64,000 bases of DNA, taken from Poindextera sp965277425 (GTDB lineage: Bacteria > Pseudomonadota > Alphaproteobacteria > Caulobacterales > Caulobacteraceae). Each line of letters begins with the position of its first letter. Position 1 is the stretch's first letter. Positions 1 to 6,491 of the stretch are shown here, piece after piece. The DNA lies in contig CBDICR010000007.1 of the NCBI GenBank assembly GCA_965277425.1, positions 992,001 to 1,056,000 of the forward strand, given 5' to 3'. A program made the position numbers and the translations under genes. The notes beneath the pieces are model-generated. The model had not been told where the DNA came from. It worked only from the letters and a program-made list of their open reading frames with translations, and did no database searches.

Positions 1-1428
1 CGCCATGTGGTGCTGGCGGTGAACAAGATCGACCTGGTGGATTTCGACCAGGGCGTGTTCGACCGCATCGTCGCCGACTATCGCGCCTTCGCCGCCGACC
101 TGAACTTCCTTCAGATCACACCGATCCCGATGTCGGCGCGGCATGGCGACAACGTCACCCTGCGCTCGAGCAAAACGCCCTGGTATTCGGGCCTGACGCT
201 GATCGAGCATCTCGAGACCGTCGATGTGGAGAGCGACACGGCGCAAAAGCCGTTCCGCTTTCCCGTGCAATGGGTCAACCGGCCGAACCTCGACTTCCGC
301 GGCTTTTCCGGAACCATCGCCTCGGGGACCGTGCGGCCGGGCGATCCGGTCACCGTCGCCGCCTCTGGCCGCCAGACCAAGGTGGCGCGCATCGTCACCT
401 ATGACGGCGATTTGACTGAGGCCAAGGCCGGCGACGCCGTCACCCTGACCCTGGCCGACGAGGTCGACATCGCCCGCGGCGATCTGCTCTCCGCCCCGAC
501 CGCCCGGCCGGAGGTCGCCGATCAGTTCGCCGCCCACCTGCTCTGGATGGGCGACGAGCCACTGTTGCCCGGCCGCCCCTATCTGATGCGGATCGGCACG
601 CGCTATACGCCGGTCAAGGTCACGGCGCTGAAGCACAAGCTGGACGTCGACACCCGCGAGCATCTGGCGGCGCGCACCCTGATCCTGAACGAGATCGGCG
701 TCTGCAACCTGTCGACCACCACCCCGATCGCCTTCGACGCCTATGCAGACAACCGCGAGACCGGCGCCTTCATCCTGATCGACCGCTATTCCAACGCCAC
801 GGTCGGCGCCGGCATGATCGATTTCGGCCTGCGCCGCGCCGCCAACATCCACCGCCAGGACGTGCTGGTCGGCCGCGCCGATCACGAACGGTTGAACGGT
901 CACCAGCCGGCTGTGCTGTGGTTCACCGGCCTGTCCGGCTCGGGCAAGTCGACCATCGCCAATCTGGTCGAGCGCGAACTCTATGAACGCGGCGCGCGCA
1001 CCTTCCTGCTCGACGGCGACAATGTGCGCCACGGGCTGAACCGCGACCTTGGGTTTTCCGACGCCGAGCGGGTGGAGAACATCCGCCGCGTCGGCGAGGT
1101 GGCCAAGCTGTTCGTCGAGTCGGGAGCCATCGTGCTCTGCTCCTTCATCTCGCCCTTCCGGGCCGAGCGGCGGATGGTGCGCGAGCTGTTCGCCGAGGGC
1201 GAGTTCATCGAGATCTTCGTCGACACCTCGCTGGAAGACTGCATCGCGCGCGATCCCAAGGGCCTCTACGTCAAGGCGAAGGCCGGCCAGATCGCCAACT
1301 TCACCGGCGTCTCCTCGCCCTACGAAGCCCCGGAAAACGCCGAACTGGTCATCCCCACCCATGGCCAGGACCCCGCCGACGCCGCGCGGATTGTCGTGGA
1401 CGAGTTGGTGAAGCGCGGACGGATCTAG
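1..1428 (+). CDS. cysN/C: Bifunctional sulfate adenylyltransferase large subunit / APS kinase, 5'-truncated
   Basis: This is the C-terminal 475 residues of a CysNC fusion, which activates sulfate to APS and phosphorylates it to PAPS in the cytoplasm. The frame is open from base 1, so the start lies outside the window. The GTPase G4 motif NKID is visible at once, followed by EF-Tu-like beta-barrel domains to about residue 295. The APS kinase domain then begins with the P-loop GLSGSGKS (around base 930) and keeps LDGDNVRHGL and the FISPFRAER segment. Its partner cysD would be expected just upstream, outside the window. The frame ends in TAG at 1426-1428, and a GTG at base 7 is an internal valine, not a start. 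Confidence 0.95.
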   Translation, partial: RHVVLAVNKIDLVDFDQGVFDRIVADYRAFAADLNFLQITPIPMSARHGDNVTLRSSKTPWYSGLTLIEHLETVDVESDTAQKPFRFPVQWVNRPNLDFRGFSGTIASGTVRPGDPVTVAASGRQTKVARIVTYDGDLTEAKAGDAVTLTLADEVDIARGDLLSAPTARPEVADQFAAHLLWMGDEPLLPGRPYLMRIGTRYTPVKVTALKHKLDVDTREHLAARTLILNEIGVCNLSTTTPIAFDAYADNRETGAFILIDRYSNATVGAGMIDFGLRRAANIHRQDVLVGRADHERLNGHQPAVLWFTGLSGSGKSTIANLVERELYERGARTFLLDGDNVRHGLNRDLGFSDAERVENIRRVGEVAKLFVESGAIVLCSFISPFRAERRMVRELFAEGEFIEIFVDTSLEDCIARDPKGLYVKAKAGQIANFTGVSSPYEAPENAELVIPTHGQDPADAARIVVDELVKRGRI

Positions 1429-1430
1429 AT

Positions 1431-1475
1431 CCTCCACCGTATGGGGAAGGGGGACCGTGCGAAGCATGGTGGAGG
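1431..1475. repeat. Inverted repeat after cysNC, possible terminator
   Basis: Perfect 8-base arms CCTCCACC (1431-1438) and GGTGGAGG (1468-1475) enclose a G-rich loop of about 29 bases, directly after the cysNC stop. There is no clear T-run, so it may be an intergenic palindromic element rather than a classical terminator. Confidence 0.5.
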
Positions 1476-1517
1476 GGGTTTGCCGCGCCTCGGCGCTTGC
1501 AAGCTGGTCCTACGGAA

Positions 1518-1802
1518 CTACCGCGCCGCCAGCAGGCCGATGATCACGCCGAGGCCGAGCGCGAAGCCGATGGCGGTGACCGGACGCGACTGCACCGCAA
1601 CGCCGGCGACCTCGGCCTGATTTCGCGCCCAGCGTCGGGCGAACTCGCGACGAGCGCGGGCGCGACGGATGGCGGCGACGATGAGCTCCTCGCGCGCATG
1701 ATCGGCGGCGGTGGCGAGACTGCGGGTCTCGTTCTTCACCTTGCGGACGGCTTTTCGCGCTCTTGGCTTGGCACCATCGATCGGGGATGCGGAGTCGCTC
1801 AT
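1518..1802 (-). CDS. ElaB/YqjD (DUF883)-like small membrane-anchored protein
   Basis: A 94-residue protein. Residues 1-70 are charged, Arg/Ala-rich and probably helical. The C-terminus is one hydrophobic segment preceded by RPVTAIGF and ending LGVIIGLLAAR, the layout of DUF883 proteins (C-terminal membrane anchor with a GxxxG-like face). Family members in enterobacteria are stress-induced and some bind ribosomes at the inner membrane; the role here is not known. A perfect GGAAC-N17-CGTT EcfG promoter at 1837-1862 reads straight into the gene, so general stress control is strongly suggested. The gene is just downstream of phyR on the same strand, and the promoter overlaps the phyR stop codon. 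Confidence 0.75.
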   Translation of the reverse strand: MSDSASPIDGAKPRARKAVRKVKNETRSLATAADHAREELIVAAIRRARARREFARRWARNQAEVAGVAVQSRPVTAIGFALGLGVIIGLLAAR

Positions 1803-1836
1803 GGCGAACTTTCGATTTGCTGATCAGAAGAATGTG

Positions 1837-1862
1837 AACGCGGGCCTGGGACGGCTAGTTCC
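1837..1862 (-). promoter_or_regulatory. EcfG (general stress sigma factor) promoter for the ElaB-like gene
   Basis: On the minus strand GGAAC (1862-1858) is followed by 17 bases and CGTT (1840-1837), an exact match to the alphaproteobacterial EcfG consensus GGAAC-N16/17-CGTT. The downstream ATG is at 1802. The -35 element overlaps the last bases of phyR, so the gene can be expressed separately from phyR. Confidence 0.75.
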
Positions 1863-2646
1863 TCTGCACCTGCGCCGCCGCGGGCGTGTGGAAGAACAAG
1901 GCCTGGCCGATGACCGCGCGCAGCTCCTCCTCGCGGAACGGCTTGATGACCAGGAAGGCCGGCTCCGGCTTGCCGCCGGTCAAAAGGCTGCCGGGAAAGG
2001 CGGTGATGAAGATCACCGGAATATCGAAACGGCGCAGGATGTCGTTGACCGCATCGACCCCGCTCGAGCCGTCGGCGAGCTGCACGTCGGCCAGAACCAG
2101 GCCCGGCCGCTGCGCCGCGGTGATCGCCGAAGCCTCGGCGCGGGTGGCGGCAACGCCGGTGACGTGATGGCCGAGCTCGCGCACCAGCCGCTCCAGGTCC
2201 AGGGCGACGATGGGCTCGTCCTCGATGATCAGCACGTCGGTCGCCATCTGGCCCTGGATCTGGGATTCGGCCTCGTAAAGCCGTTCGCGAGCCGTCTCGA
2301 TGGGCAGGGCCAGAATGATCGCGGCCTCAGCTTCGGTGAACCCTTCCATAAGCACCAGAAGCAGGGCCGCGCGGAATTCCGGCGACAGGCTCTGCAAGCG
2401 GCGTTCGGCGCCCGACTGGGCCTCGGAATCGATCGAGTGGCCGTTCAGCTCGCGTCGCCAATGGGTATGGAAGGCCTGGAAGATGGCCAGCTTGACCGGA
2501 AGATCGCGCGCCAGCGCCAGCCGGTCGGCCAGCAGCGCCTCGAACATCGCCTGAACGGTAGCGTCGCCGTCGCACTGCGAGCCGGTCAGCGCGCGCGCGT
2601 AGCGGCGAAGATAGGGAACATGAAGGGCAAAATCGCTGGCTGACAT
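1855..2646 (-). CDS. phyR: General stress response regulator PhyR (anti-anti-sigma)
   Basis: A 263-residue two-domain protein. Residues 1-130 are a degenerate ECF-sigma-like domain (sigma mimicry) and residues 137-255 a CheY-type receiver with acidic pair E142/D143, phospho-acceptor D187 (VLADVQ), the conserved Thr in FITAF and Lys in IKPF. In alphaproteobacteria phosphorylated PhyR binds the anti-sigma factor NepR and releases EcfG. The frame is open further upstream, but the ATG at 2646 gives the canonical PhyR N-terminus (sigma-like domain starting at once); longer starts would run through the promoter region. No PhyK-type histidine kinase is present in the window. ecfG and a NepR-like gene lie 3-4 kb away. 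Confidence 0.93.
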   Translation of the reverse strand: MSASDFALHVPYLRRYARALTGSQCDGDATVQAMFEALLADRLALARDLPVKLAIFQAFHTHWRRELNGHSIDSEAQSGAERRLQSLSPEFRAALLLVLMEGFTEAEAAIILALPIETARERLYEAESQIQGQMATDVLIIEDEPIVALDLERLVRELGHHVTGVAATRAEASAITAAQRPGLVLADVQLADGSSGVDAVNDILRRFDIPVIFITAFPGSLLTGGKPEPAFLVIKPFREEELRAVIGQALFFHTPAAAQVQRN

Positions 2647-2675
2647 GCTCAGTCCTCGCCCCCGACAGACGGAAC

Positions 2676-2700
2676 AATGACCTTTGCGCGCAAAGGTTCC
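2676..2700 (-). promoter_or_regulatory. Candidate EcfG-like phyR promoter overlapping a 16-bp palindrome
   Basis: On the minus strand GGAAC (2700-2696) is followed after exactly 16 bases by CATT (2679-2676), three of four matches to the CGTT -10, about 30 bases before the phyR ATG. The spacer is almost entirely a perfect palindrome, CCTTTGCGCGCAAAGG (2681-2696). The motif is imperfect, so this is a candidate only. Confidence 0.45.
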
Positions 2701-2815
2701 CGCAACGCTTAGCGCCCATTCGCGCGGAACCTTGGGCGCGCCTGGGGAATTCTTAAGGTCAGCTTCTTTGTTCGAGAGATCCCCCTCATCACCCCGCAGT
2801 AAAAGGATTGTCCCC

Positions 2816-3049
2816 ATGACGCAGCAAGACGGCCGCAACCGTAAAACCGCCCGCCGCGGCTTCGCCGCGATGGATAAGGATCGCCAGCGCGAGATCGCCC
2901 GCAAGGGCGGCGCCAGCGTGCCGGACGAAAAGCGCAGCTTCTCTCAAGATCGTGATCTGGCGGCGGCCGCCGGCCGCAAGGGCGGCGAGGCCAGCCATGG
3001 CGGCGGTCGCCGCCGCTCCAGCGAGACCCGCACAAACGCCCAGGCCTAG
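2816..3049 (+). CDS. KGG-motif (Con-10-like) stress-induced hydrophilic protein
   Basis: A 77-residue, very hydrophilic protein with the KGG repeat pattern: RGFAAMDKDRQREIARKGG followed later by AAAGRKGGEASHGG. Proteins of this family are small, probably disordered and often induced by general stress. The ATG at 2816 has a good Shine-Dalgarno (AAAAGGA, 2801-2807). It is divergent from phyR. A GGAAC occurs upstream at 2726-2730, but no CGTT lies 16-17 bases from it, so EcfG control is suggested by context only. Confidence 0.8.
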   Translation: MTQQDGRNRKTARRGFAAMDKDRQREIARKGGASVPDEKRSFSQDRDLAAAAGRKGGEASHGGGRRRSSETRTNAQA

Positions 3050-3060
3050 GCGCTTACAAA

Positions 3061-3175
3061 AGTCTCCGTCATGGCCTGGCTTGTCCGGGCCGCCCATGAT
3101 CACCGTGAACGTGAGTGTCCATGGGTCCCCCACATTCCGCCGCTAAAGCGGCCTCAGCGGGGGATGACGCCAGAG
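3061..3175. repeat. Intergenic palindromic repeat region between the KGG gene and egtBD
   Basis: This convergent intergenic stretch holds two dyad structures: CCCATGATCACCG...CCATGGG (about 3099-3126) and GCCGCTAAAGCGGC (about 3139-3152) followed by a G-rich tract. It looks like decayed intergenic repeats and may also work as a bidirectional terminator. No gene is seen. Confidence 0.4.
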
Positions 3176-3195
3176 CGCGCCTCGATCCTGGCGCC

Positions 3196-5436
3196 TCACC
3201 AGGCCTGCAGCAGAAACACCGCGAAGGCCGGGTCCGGGCTGACCCAGCGGGCGCCGACGCGCCAGCCCGCTCTGGCGGCCAGATCGGCGAAGCCGTCGAG
3301 GGTGAACTTGTAGGAGTTCTCGCTATGGATGGTCTCGCCGGCGCGCATGGAGAACCGCCGCCCGGCTACCGTGAAGCCCTGGTCGGCGCGGCTGACCAGA
3401 TGCATCTCCATGCGGCTCTCCTGGGGGTTCCATAGGGCCCGGTGGCCAAAGCCCGCCACGTCGATGTCGCCGTCCAGTTCGCGATTGATGCGGCTGAGCA
3501 GGTTGAGATTGAAGTGGGCCGTCACCCCTCGCGCATCGTCATAGGCCGCGACCAGCACCGCCTCGTCCTTGACCAGGTCGGCCCCGACGATGAACTGCGC
3601 GCCTTCGCCGAGCAGCCGGCGCGCAACGCCCAGGAAGGCGACCGCTTCGTCCGGCGGGAAGTTGCCGATGGTCGAGCCCGGGAAAAAGCCGGTGCGCGGG
3701 CGTCCGTCGGCGGCGCCCGGCAAGGCGATCGGCTGGGTGAAGTCGGCCAGCAGCGGCGCGACCGCCAGTTTCGGATAGTCGGCGGTGAGCGCGGCCTCGG
3801 CTTGCGCCAGGGCGTCGGCGCTGATGTCCATGGGGATATAGACCCCGACCTGGGGCGCCGCATCCAGCAGCAGCCGGGTCTTGGTCGAGGCGCCGCTGCC
3901 GAACTCGATCAGGGCGGCGTCCTTGGAGATATAGGCCGCGATCTGCGCCGCCGCCTCGGCCAGAAGCGCGGTCTCGGTGCGGGTGGGATAGTATTCCGGC
4001 AGGCCGCAGATGGCCTCGAACAGGGCCGAGCCGCGTTCGTCGTAAAAATATTTGCTCGGCAGGCGCTTTGGCGAGGCGCTCAGCCCCTCGATCGCGTCCT
4101 CGGCGAAGCGGTCGCTCCGGGCTTGGTCGGCGGCCGGCGCGTCCTCCGCCAGCCTCAGGCCGGAAAACATCCAGCGCTGATGCGGGTAGAAGAAGTTGCG
4201 ATAGCTCGCCCGCGAATGACCGCGGGGCGTGGCGCAGCCGCCGCCGCGCAGCACCATCTGGTTGATCATGAACTTGCCGTTGTACTCACCGACCGCGCCG
4301 GTATCGGGCTTGAATCCCGGATAGGGCGCGTAGGAACTGGCCGTCCATTGCCAGAGGCTGCCGAACATCTGGCGCAGGCCCGGCGCGCCCGGCGTGGCTG
4401 GAAGCGGCGTCAGGCGATCGAGATCGACGCCGCCGGCATCGTCGGCAAGTCCGCTCGCCGCCCGCTCCCACTCGGCCTCGGTCGGCAGGCGTTTTCCGGC
4501 CCAGCGCGCATAGGCGTCAGCCTCGTAATAGCTGATATGGCTGACGGAGCCGTGCGGGTCGAGCGGATGCAGGCCGCCCAGGCCCATCTCGCTCCAGTCG
4601 CCCGCCTCGCCCTCGACCCAATAGAGGGGATGGCTCCAGCCCTCCTCGCGCGCCCTGGCCCAGCCGTCGGAAAGCCAGAATTCGGCGCGGGCATAGCCGC
4701 CCGCCTGCATGAAGCCCAGCCACTCGGCATTGGTGACCAACCGGTCGGCCAGCCGATAGGGGGCGAGCTTGGTCGTATGGCGCGGGGTCTCGTTGTCGAA
4801 GCCGAACCCCGATCCGCCGTGACCGATCTCCACCAGCCCGCCGTCGAAGCCGACCAAGCCCATAGGACCGGGATCTGGGCTCTTCGGCGCCGCAATCGCA
4901 CGATAGGCGGGATGGCCGGGCATCTGGGCGAACAGATGCAGGATGTCCATCAGGATCAACTCCTGGTGCTGCTCCTCGTGCGCCAGGCCGAGCTCGACCA
5001 GGGCGGCGATCTCCGGATCGCGCCCGAGCGGCCCGGCGAGCAGATCGGCCATGGCCGCATCGACGTGGCGACGATAGGCGCGCACCTCGCTCAGCGACGG
5101 GCGCGTGACCAGGCCGCGCTCGGGCCTGGGCCGGCGCGGGCCGACGGTCTCGTAATAGGAATTGAACAGATAGCCGAACAGCGGATCGAACGGCTGGTAG
5201 TCCGGATCGTTAGGAACCAGCAGAAAGGTCTCGAAGAACCAGGCGGTATGGGCCTGGTGCCACTTCACCGGACTGCAGTCGGGCATGGACTGAACGGTCT
5301 GGTCTTCAGCCGAGAGCGGCGTGGTCAAAAGCAGGGTCGACGCGCGCACATGCGCGAAACGGGCCGCCAGCGCGCCGTCTCCGGCCGCCTTCTGACGATC
5401 GTCTGACCGTTCGATCGCGCCATCGGGCGGGCTCAA
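3196..5436 (-). CDS. egtBD: Fused ergothioneine enzyme: EgtB sulfoxide synthase + EgtD histidine N-methyltransferase
   Basis: One frame encodes both key ergothioneine enzymes. The N-terminal half is EgtB: a DinB-like domain with SPVKWHQAHTAWFFET (His60) and H153-x3-H157-x-E159 (the iron-binding HX3HXE), then an FGE-sulfatase fold ending near YRNFFYPHQRWMFSGLRL. From about residue 425 a complete EgtD follows (KRLPSKYFYDERGS, LPEYYPTRTE, EFGSGASTKT, FFPGSTIGNF), which makes hercynine from histidine and SAM. The order is EgtB then EgtD, the reverse of fungal Egt1. The start is set to TTG 5436, after GGAG; a TTG at 5508 lies inside the -10 of the promoter and cannot be used. This gives 746 residues. 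EgtA, EgtC and EgtE are not in the window. OvoA is excluded because the methyltransferase is of the EgtD type. Confidence 0.93.
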   Translation of the reverse strand: MSPPDGAIERSDDRQKAAGDGALAARFAHVRASTLLLTTPLSAEDQTVQSMPDCSPVKWHQAHTAWFFETFLLVPNDPDYQPFDPLFGYLFNSYYETVGPRRPRPERGLVTRPSLSEVRAYRRHVDAAMADLLAGPLGRDPEIAALVELGLAHEEQHQELILMDILHLFAQMPGHPAYRAIAAPKSPDPGPMGLVGFDGGLVEIGHGGSGFGFDNETPRHTTKLAPYRLADRLVTNAEWLGFMQAGGYARAEFWLSDGWARAREEGWSHPLYWVEGEAGDWSEMGLGGLHPLDPHGSVSHISYYEADAYARWAGKRLPTEAEWERAASGLADDAGGVDLDRLTPLPATPGAPGLRQMFGSLWQWTASSYAPYPGFKPDTGAVGEYNGKFMINQMVLRGGGCATPRGHSRASYRNFFYPHQRWMFSGLRLAEDAPAADQARSDRFAEDAIEGLSASPKRLPSKYFYDERGSALFEAICGLPEYYPTRTETALLAEAAAQIAAYISKDAALIEFGSGASTKTRLLLDAAPQVGVYIPMDISADALAQAEAALTADYPKLAVAPLLADFTQPIALPGAADGRPRTGFFPGSTIGNFPPDEAVAFLGVARRLLGEGAQFIVGADLVKDEAVLVAAYDDARGVTAHFNLNLLSRINRELDGDIDVAGFGHRALWNPQESRMEMHLVSRADQGFTVAGRRFSMRAGETIHSENSYKFTLDGFADLAARAGWRVGARWVSPDPAFAVFLLQAW

Positions 5437-5468
5437 ACGCCGGTCTCCAAGCCATTTCGCCTGGTCAT
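5433..5468 (-). other. 11-codon leader ORF overlapping the egtBD start
   Basis: Between the EcfG promoter and the egtBD TTG lies ATG 5468, preceded by a strong GGAGG, which opens an 11-residue frame (MTRRNGLETGV). Its TGA overlaps the TTG start in a TTGA arrangement. This fits translational coupling by a leader peptide. Alternatively the strong start could be the true EgtB start with a frameshift in the assembly. Confidence 0.4.
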
Positions 5469-5507
5469 CGCTCTGGCCTCCCCGTCGCGTCGCGCCCGTC
5501 TTGCGCA

Positions 5508-5532
5508 AACGAAGTCCATGCCTGTCGGTTCC
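5508..5532 (-). promoter_or_regulatory. EcfG promoter for egtBD
   Basis: On the minus strand GGAAC (5532-5528), 16 bases, then CGTT (5511-5508): a perfect EcfG consensus about 70 bases before the egtBD TTG. It places ergothioneine synthesis in the general stress regulon. It lies 35 bases from an equally perfect promoter pointing the other way. Confidence 0.8.
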
Positions 5533-5566
5533 TCATCCGCACCCATATAGGCGCCCGGCGCCGCCC

Positions 5567-5591
5567 GGAACAGAAGGCGCCAGGGTACGTT
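5567..5591 (+). promoter_or_regulatory. EcfG promoter for ecfG (autoregulation)
   Basis: GGAAC (5567-5571), 16 bases, CGTT (5588-5591) on the plus strand: a perfect EcfG consensus about 125 bases before the ecfG GTG. EcfG autoregulation is usual in alphaproteobacteria. It is divergent from the egtBD promoter. Confidence 0.8.
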
Positions 5592-5673
5592 CATCTCGCG
5601 GACGCCCGTCTGGATCTCCCCGTCCGCTTCCAGGCGCGACATTGCCGGATTTGTCTTTGTTTTTGAGGTCTTT

Positions 5674-5721
5674 ATGGCGGCTTACGTGAGCGAGGGGGAT
5701 GTGGCGAGGCTTATCGGGTGA
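5674..5721 (+). other. 15-codon leader ORF overlapping the ecfG start
   Basis: ATG 5674, preceded by GAGG, opens a 15-residue frame (MAAYVSEGDVARLIG) whose TGA (5719-5721) overlaps the GTG start of ecfG as GTGA. ecfG itself has only a distant Shine-Dalgarno, so its translation may be coupled to this leader. Confidence 0.4.
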
Positions 5722-6278
5722 CCCATTCGCCCGAAAGTTGGCGCAACGACATCGTGGCGCTCATCCCCGCCCTTCGCGCCTTCGCCTGGTCCTTGAGCCA
5801 CAATGCCGCCGACGCCGACGACCTGGTGCAGGAAGCCCTGATCAAGGCCTGGAGCCATCGCGACCGGTTCGAACCGGGGACCAATCTGCGGGCCTGGCTC
5901 TTCACCATCCTGCGCAACACCTACTACACCACCGCCGCGCGCCGCCGTCGCGAGGTGCGCGACGAGACCGGCAAGTACGCCGCCAGCCTGAGCGCGCCCG
6001 CCAGCCAGGACTGGGGCGTGGCCCTGCATGCGCTGGAGGCGGCGCTGATGCAGCTGCCGCACGAGCATCGCGAGGCGCTGATCCTGGTCGGGGCCGCCGG
6101 CCTGACCTACGAGGAGGCGGCGGAGATATGCGGCTGCGCGCTCGGCACGATCAAGAGCCGGGTCAACCGCGCGCGCGCGCGTTTGCTGAAGATCATGGAC
6201 GCCGATCAGGCGTCGGACACCTTTGGCGGCGACTGGCCGACCGCGGCGTCGTCGTCGTCGGAAGCGGCGCCGGACTGA
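5718..6278 (+). CDS. ecfG: EcfG-family (general stress) RNA polymerase sigma factor
   Basis: A 186-residue ECF sigma factor. Region 2 holds ADADDLVQEALIKAW (31-45) and GTNLRAWLFTILRN (54-67). Region 4 holds LVGAAGLTYEEAAEICGCAL followed by GTIKSRVNRARA (123-154), the hallmark of the EcfG (ECF15) group. It directs RNA polymerase to GGAAC-N16/17-CGTT promoters and is held inactive by NepR until PhyR is phosphorylated. The start is GTG 5718: an in-frame stop lies at 5664-5666 and no other start codon intervenes. A NepR-like gene overlaps the 3' end on the opposite strand, unlike the usual nepR-ecfG operon. The last 20 residues are Ser/Ala-rich and non-conserved. Confidence 0.9.
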   Translation: MTHSPESWRNDIVALIPALRAFAWSLSHNAADADDLVQEALIKAWSHRDRFEPGTNLRAWLFTILRNTYYTTAARRRREVRDETGKYAASLSAPASQDWGVALHALEAALMQLPHEHREALILVGAAGLTYEEAAEICGCALGTIKSRVNRARARLLKIMDADQASDTFGGDWPTAASSSSEAAPD

Positions 6279-6430
6279 CTGGCCTTGGCCTCCAGCCGGT
6301 CGGCCAGGTCGATCAGCACCGGCGGCGCCGGGGCCTTGGCCATCTGGTCGAACCGGGCGCGTAGCAGCTGGCCGATGGCGTCAAGTCGCTCGGCCTTGCT
6401 CGATTTGCGCCAGTCGGAAGGATCGCTCAT
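6206..6430 (-). CDS. NepR-like anti-sigma factor (tentative)
   Basis: A 74-residue protein starting at ATG 6430. Residues around 17-45 read DAIGQLLRARFDQMAKAPAP then PVLIDLADRLEA, which fits the NepR core (IG-x2-LR-x-h-Y/F-D-x5-P-x-P-x3-L-x-L-x3-L). The tail is acidic and Ser-rich. Known NepR proteins are 60-75 residues, bind EcfG and are titrated by PhyR. The position is unusual: it is convergent with ecfG and overlaps its last 73 bases, and it follows tsf on the same strand after 61 bases. The EPVPDRF segment of canonical NepR is degenerate, so this could be a divergent paralogue or an unrelated small protein. Confidence 0.5.
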   Translation of the reverse strand: MSDPSDWRKSSKAERLDAIGQLLRARFDQMAKAPAPPVLIDLADRLEAKASQSGAASDDDDAAVGQSPPKVSDA

Positions 6431-6491
6431 GCGCCGAGGTTTGACCCTGGGCGGCTTAACCTCACCTGAACGAAGCCAAACCGCTCGGCGA

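Noticed and set aside
2726..2750. EcfG promoter for the KGG gene at GGAAC 2726
   Set aside because: Bases 16-17 downstream read GAAT/AATT, no CGTT-like -10.
3442..5406. Long open frame antisense to egtBD (and similar ones antisense to the MFS genes at 17822-19795)
   Set aside because: They mirror strong genes in GC-rich DNA and encode low-complexity Arg/Gly/Ala-rich sequence without domains.
3196..5436. OvoA (ovothiol synthase), which is also a DinB/FGE/methyltransferase protein
   Set aside because: The C-terminal methyltransferase has the EgtD hallmarks (KRLPSKYFYD, LPEYYPTRTE), not the OvoA type.
5506..5508. TTG 5508 as the egtBD start
   Set aside because: It lies inside the -10 element of the perfect promoter, so the mRNA does not contain it.
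5433..5642. A 69-codon minus-strand frame between egtBD and ecfG as a gene
   Set aside because: It would have to be transcribed from beyond both EcfG promoters and covers them completely; only its last 11 codons are on the egtBD transcript.
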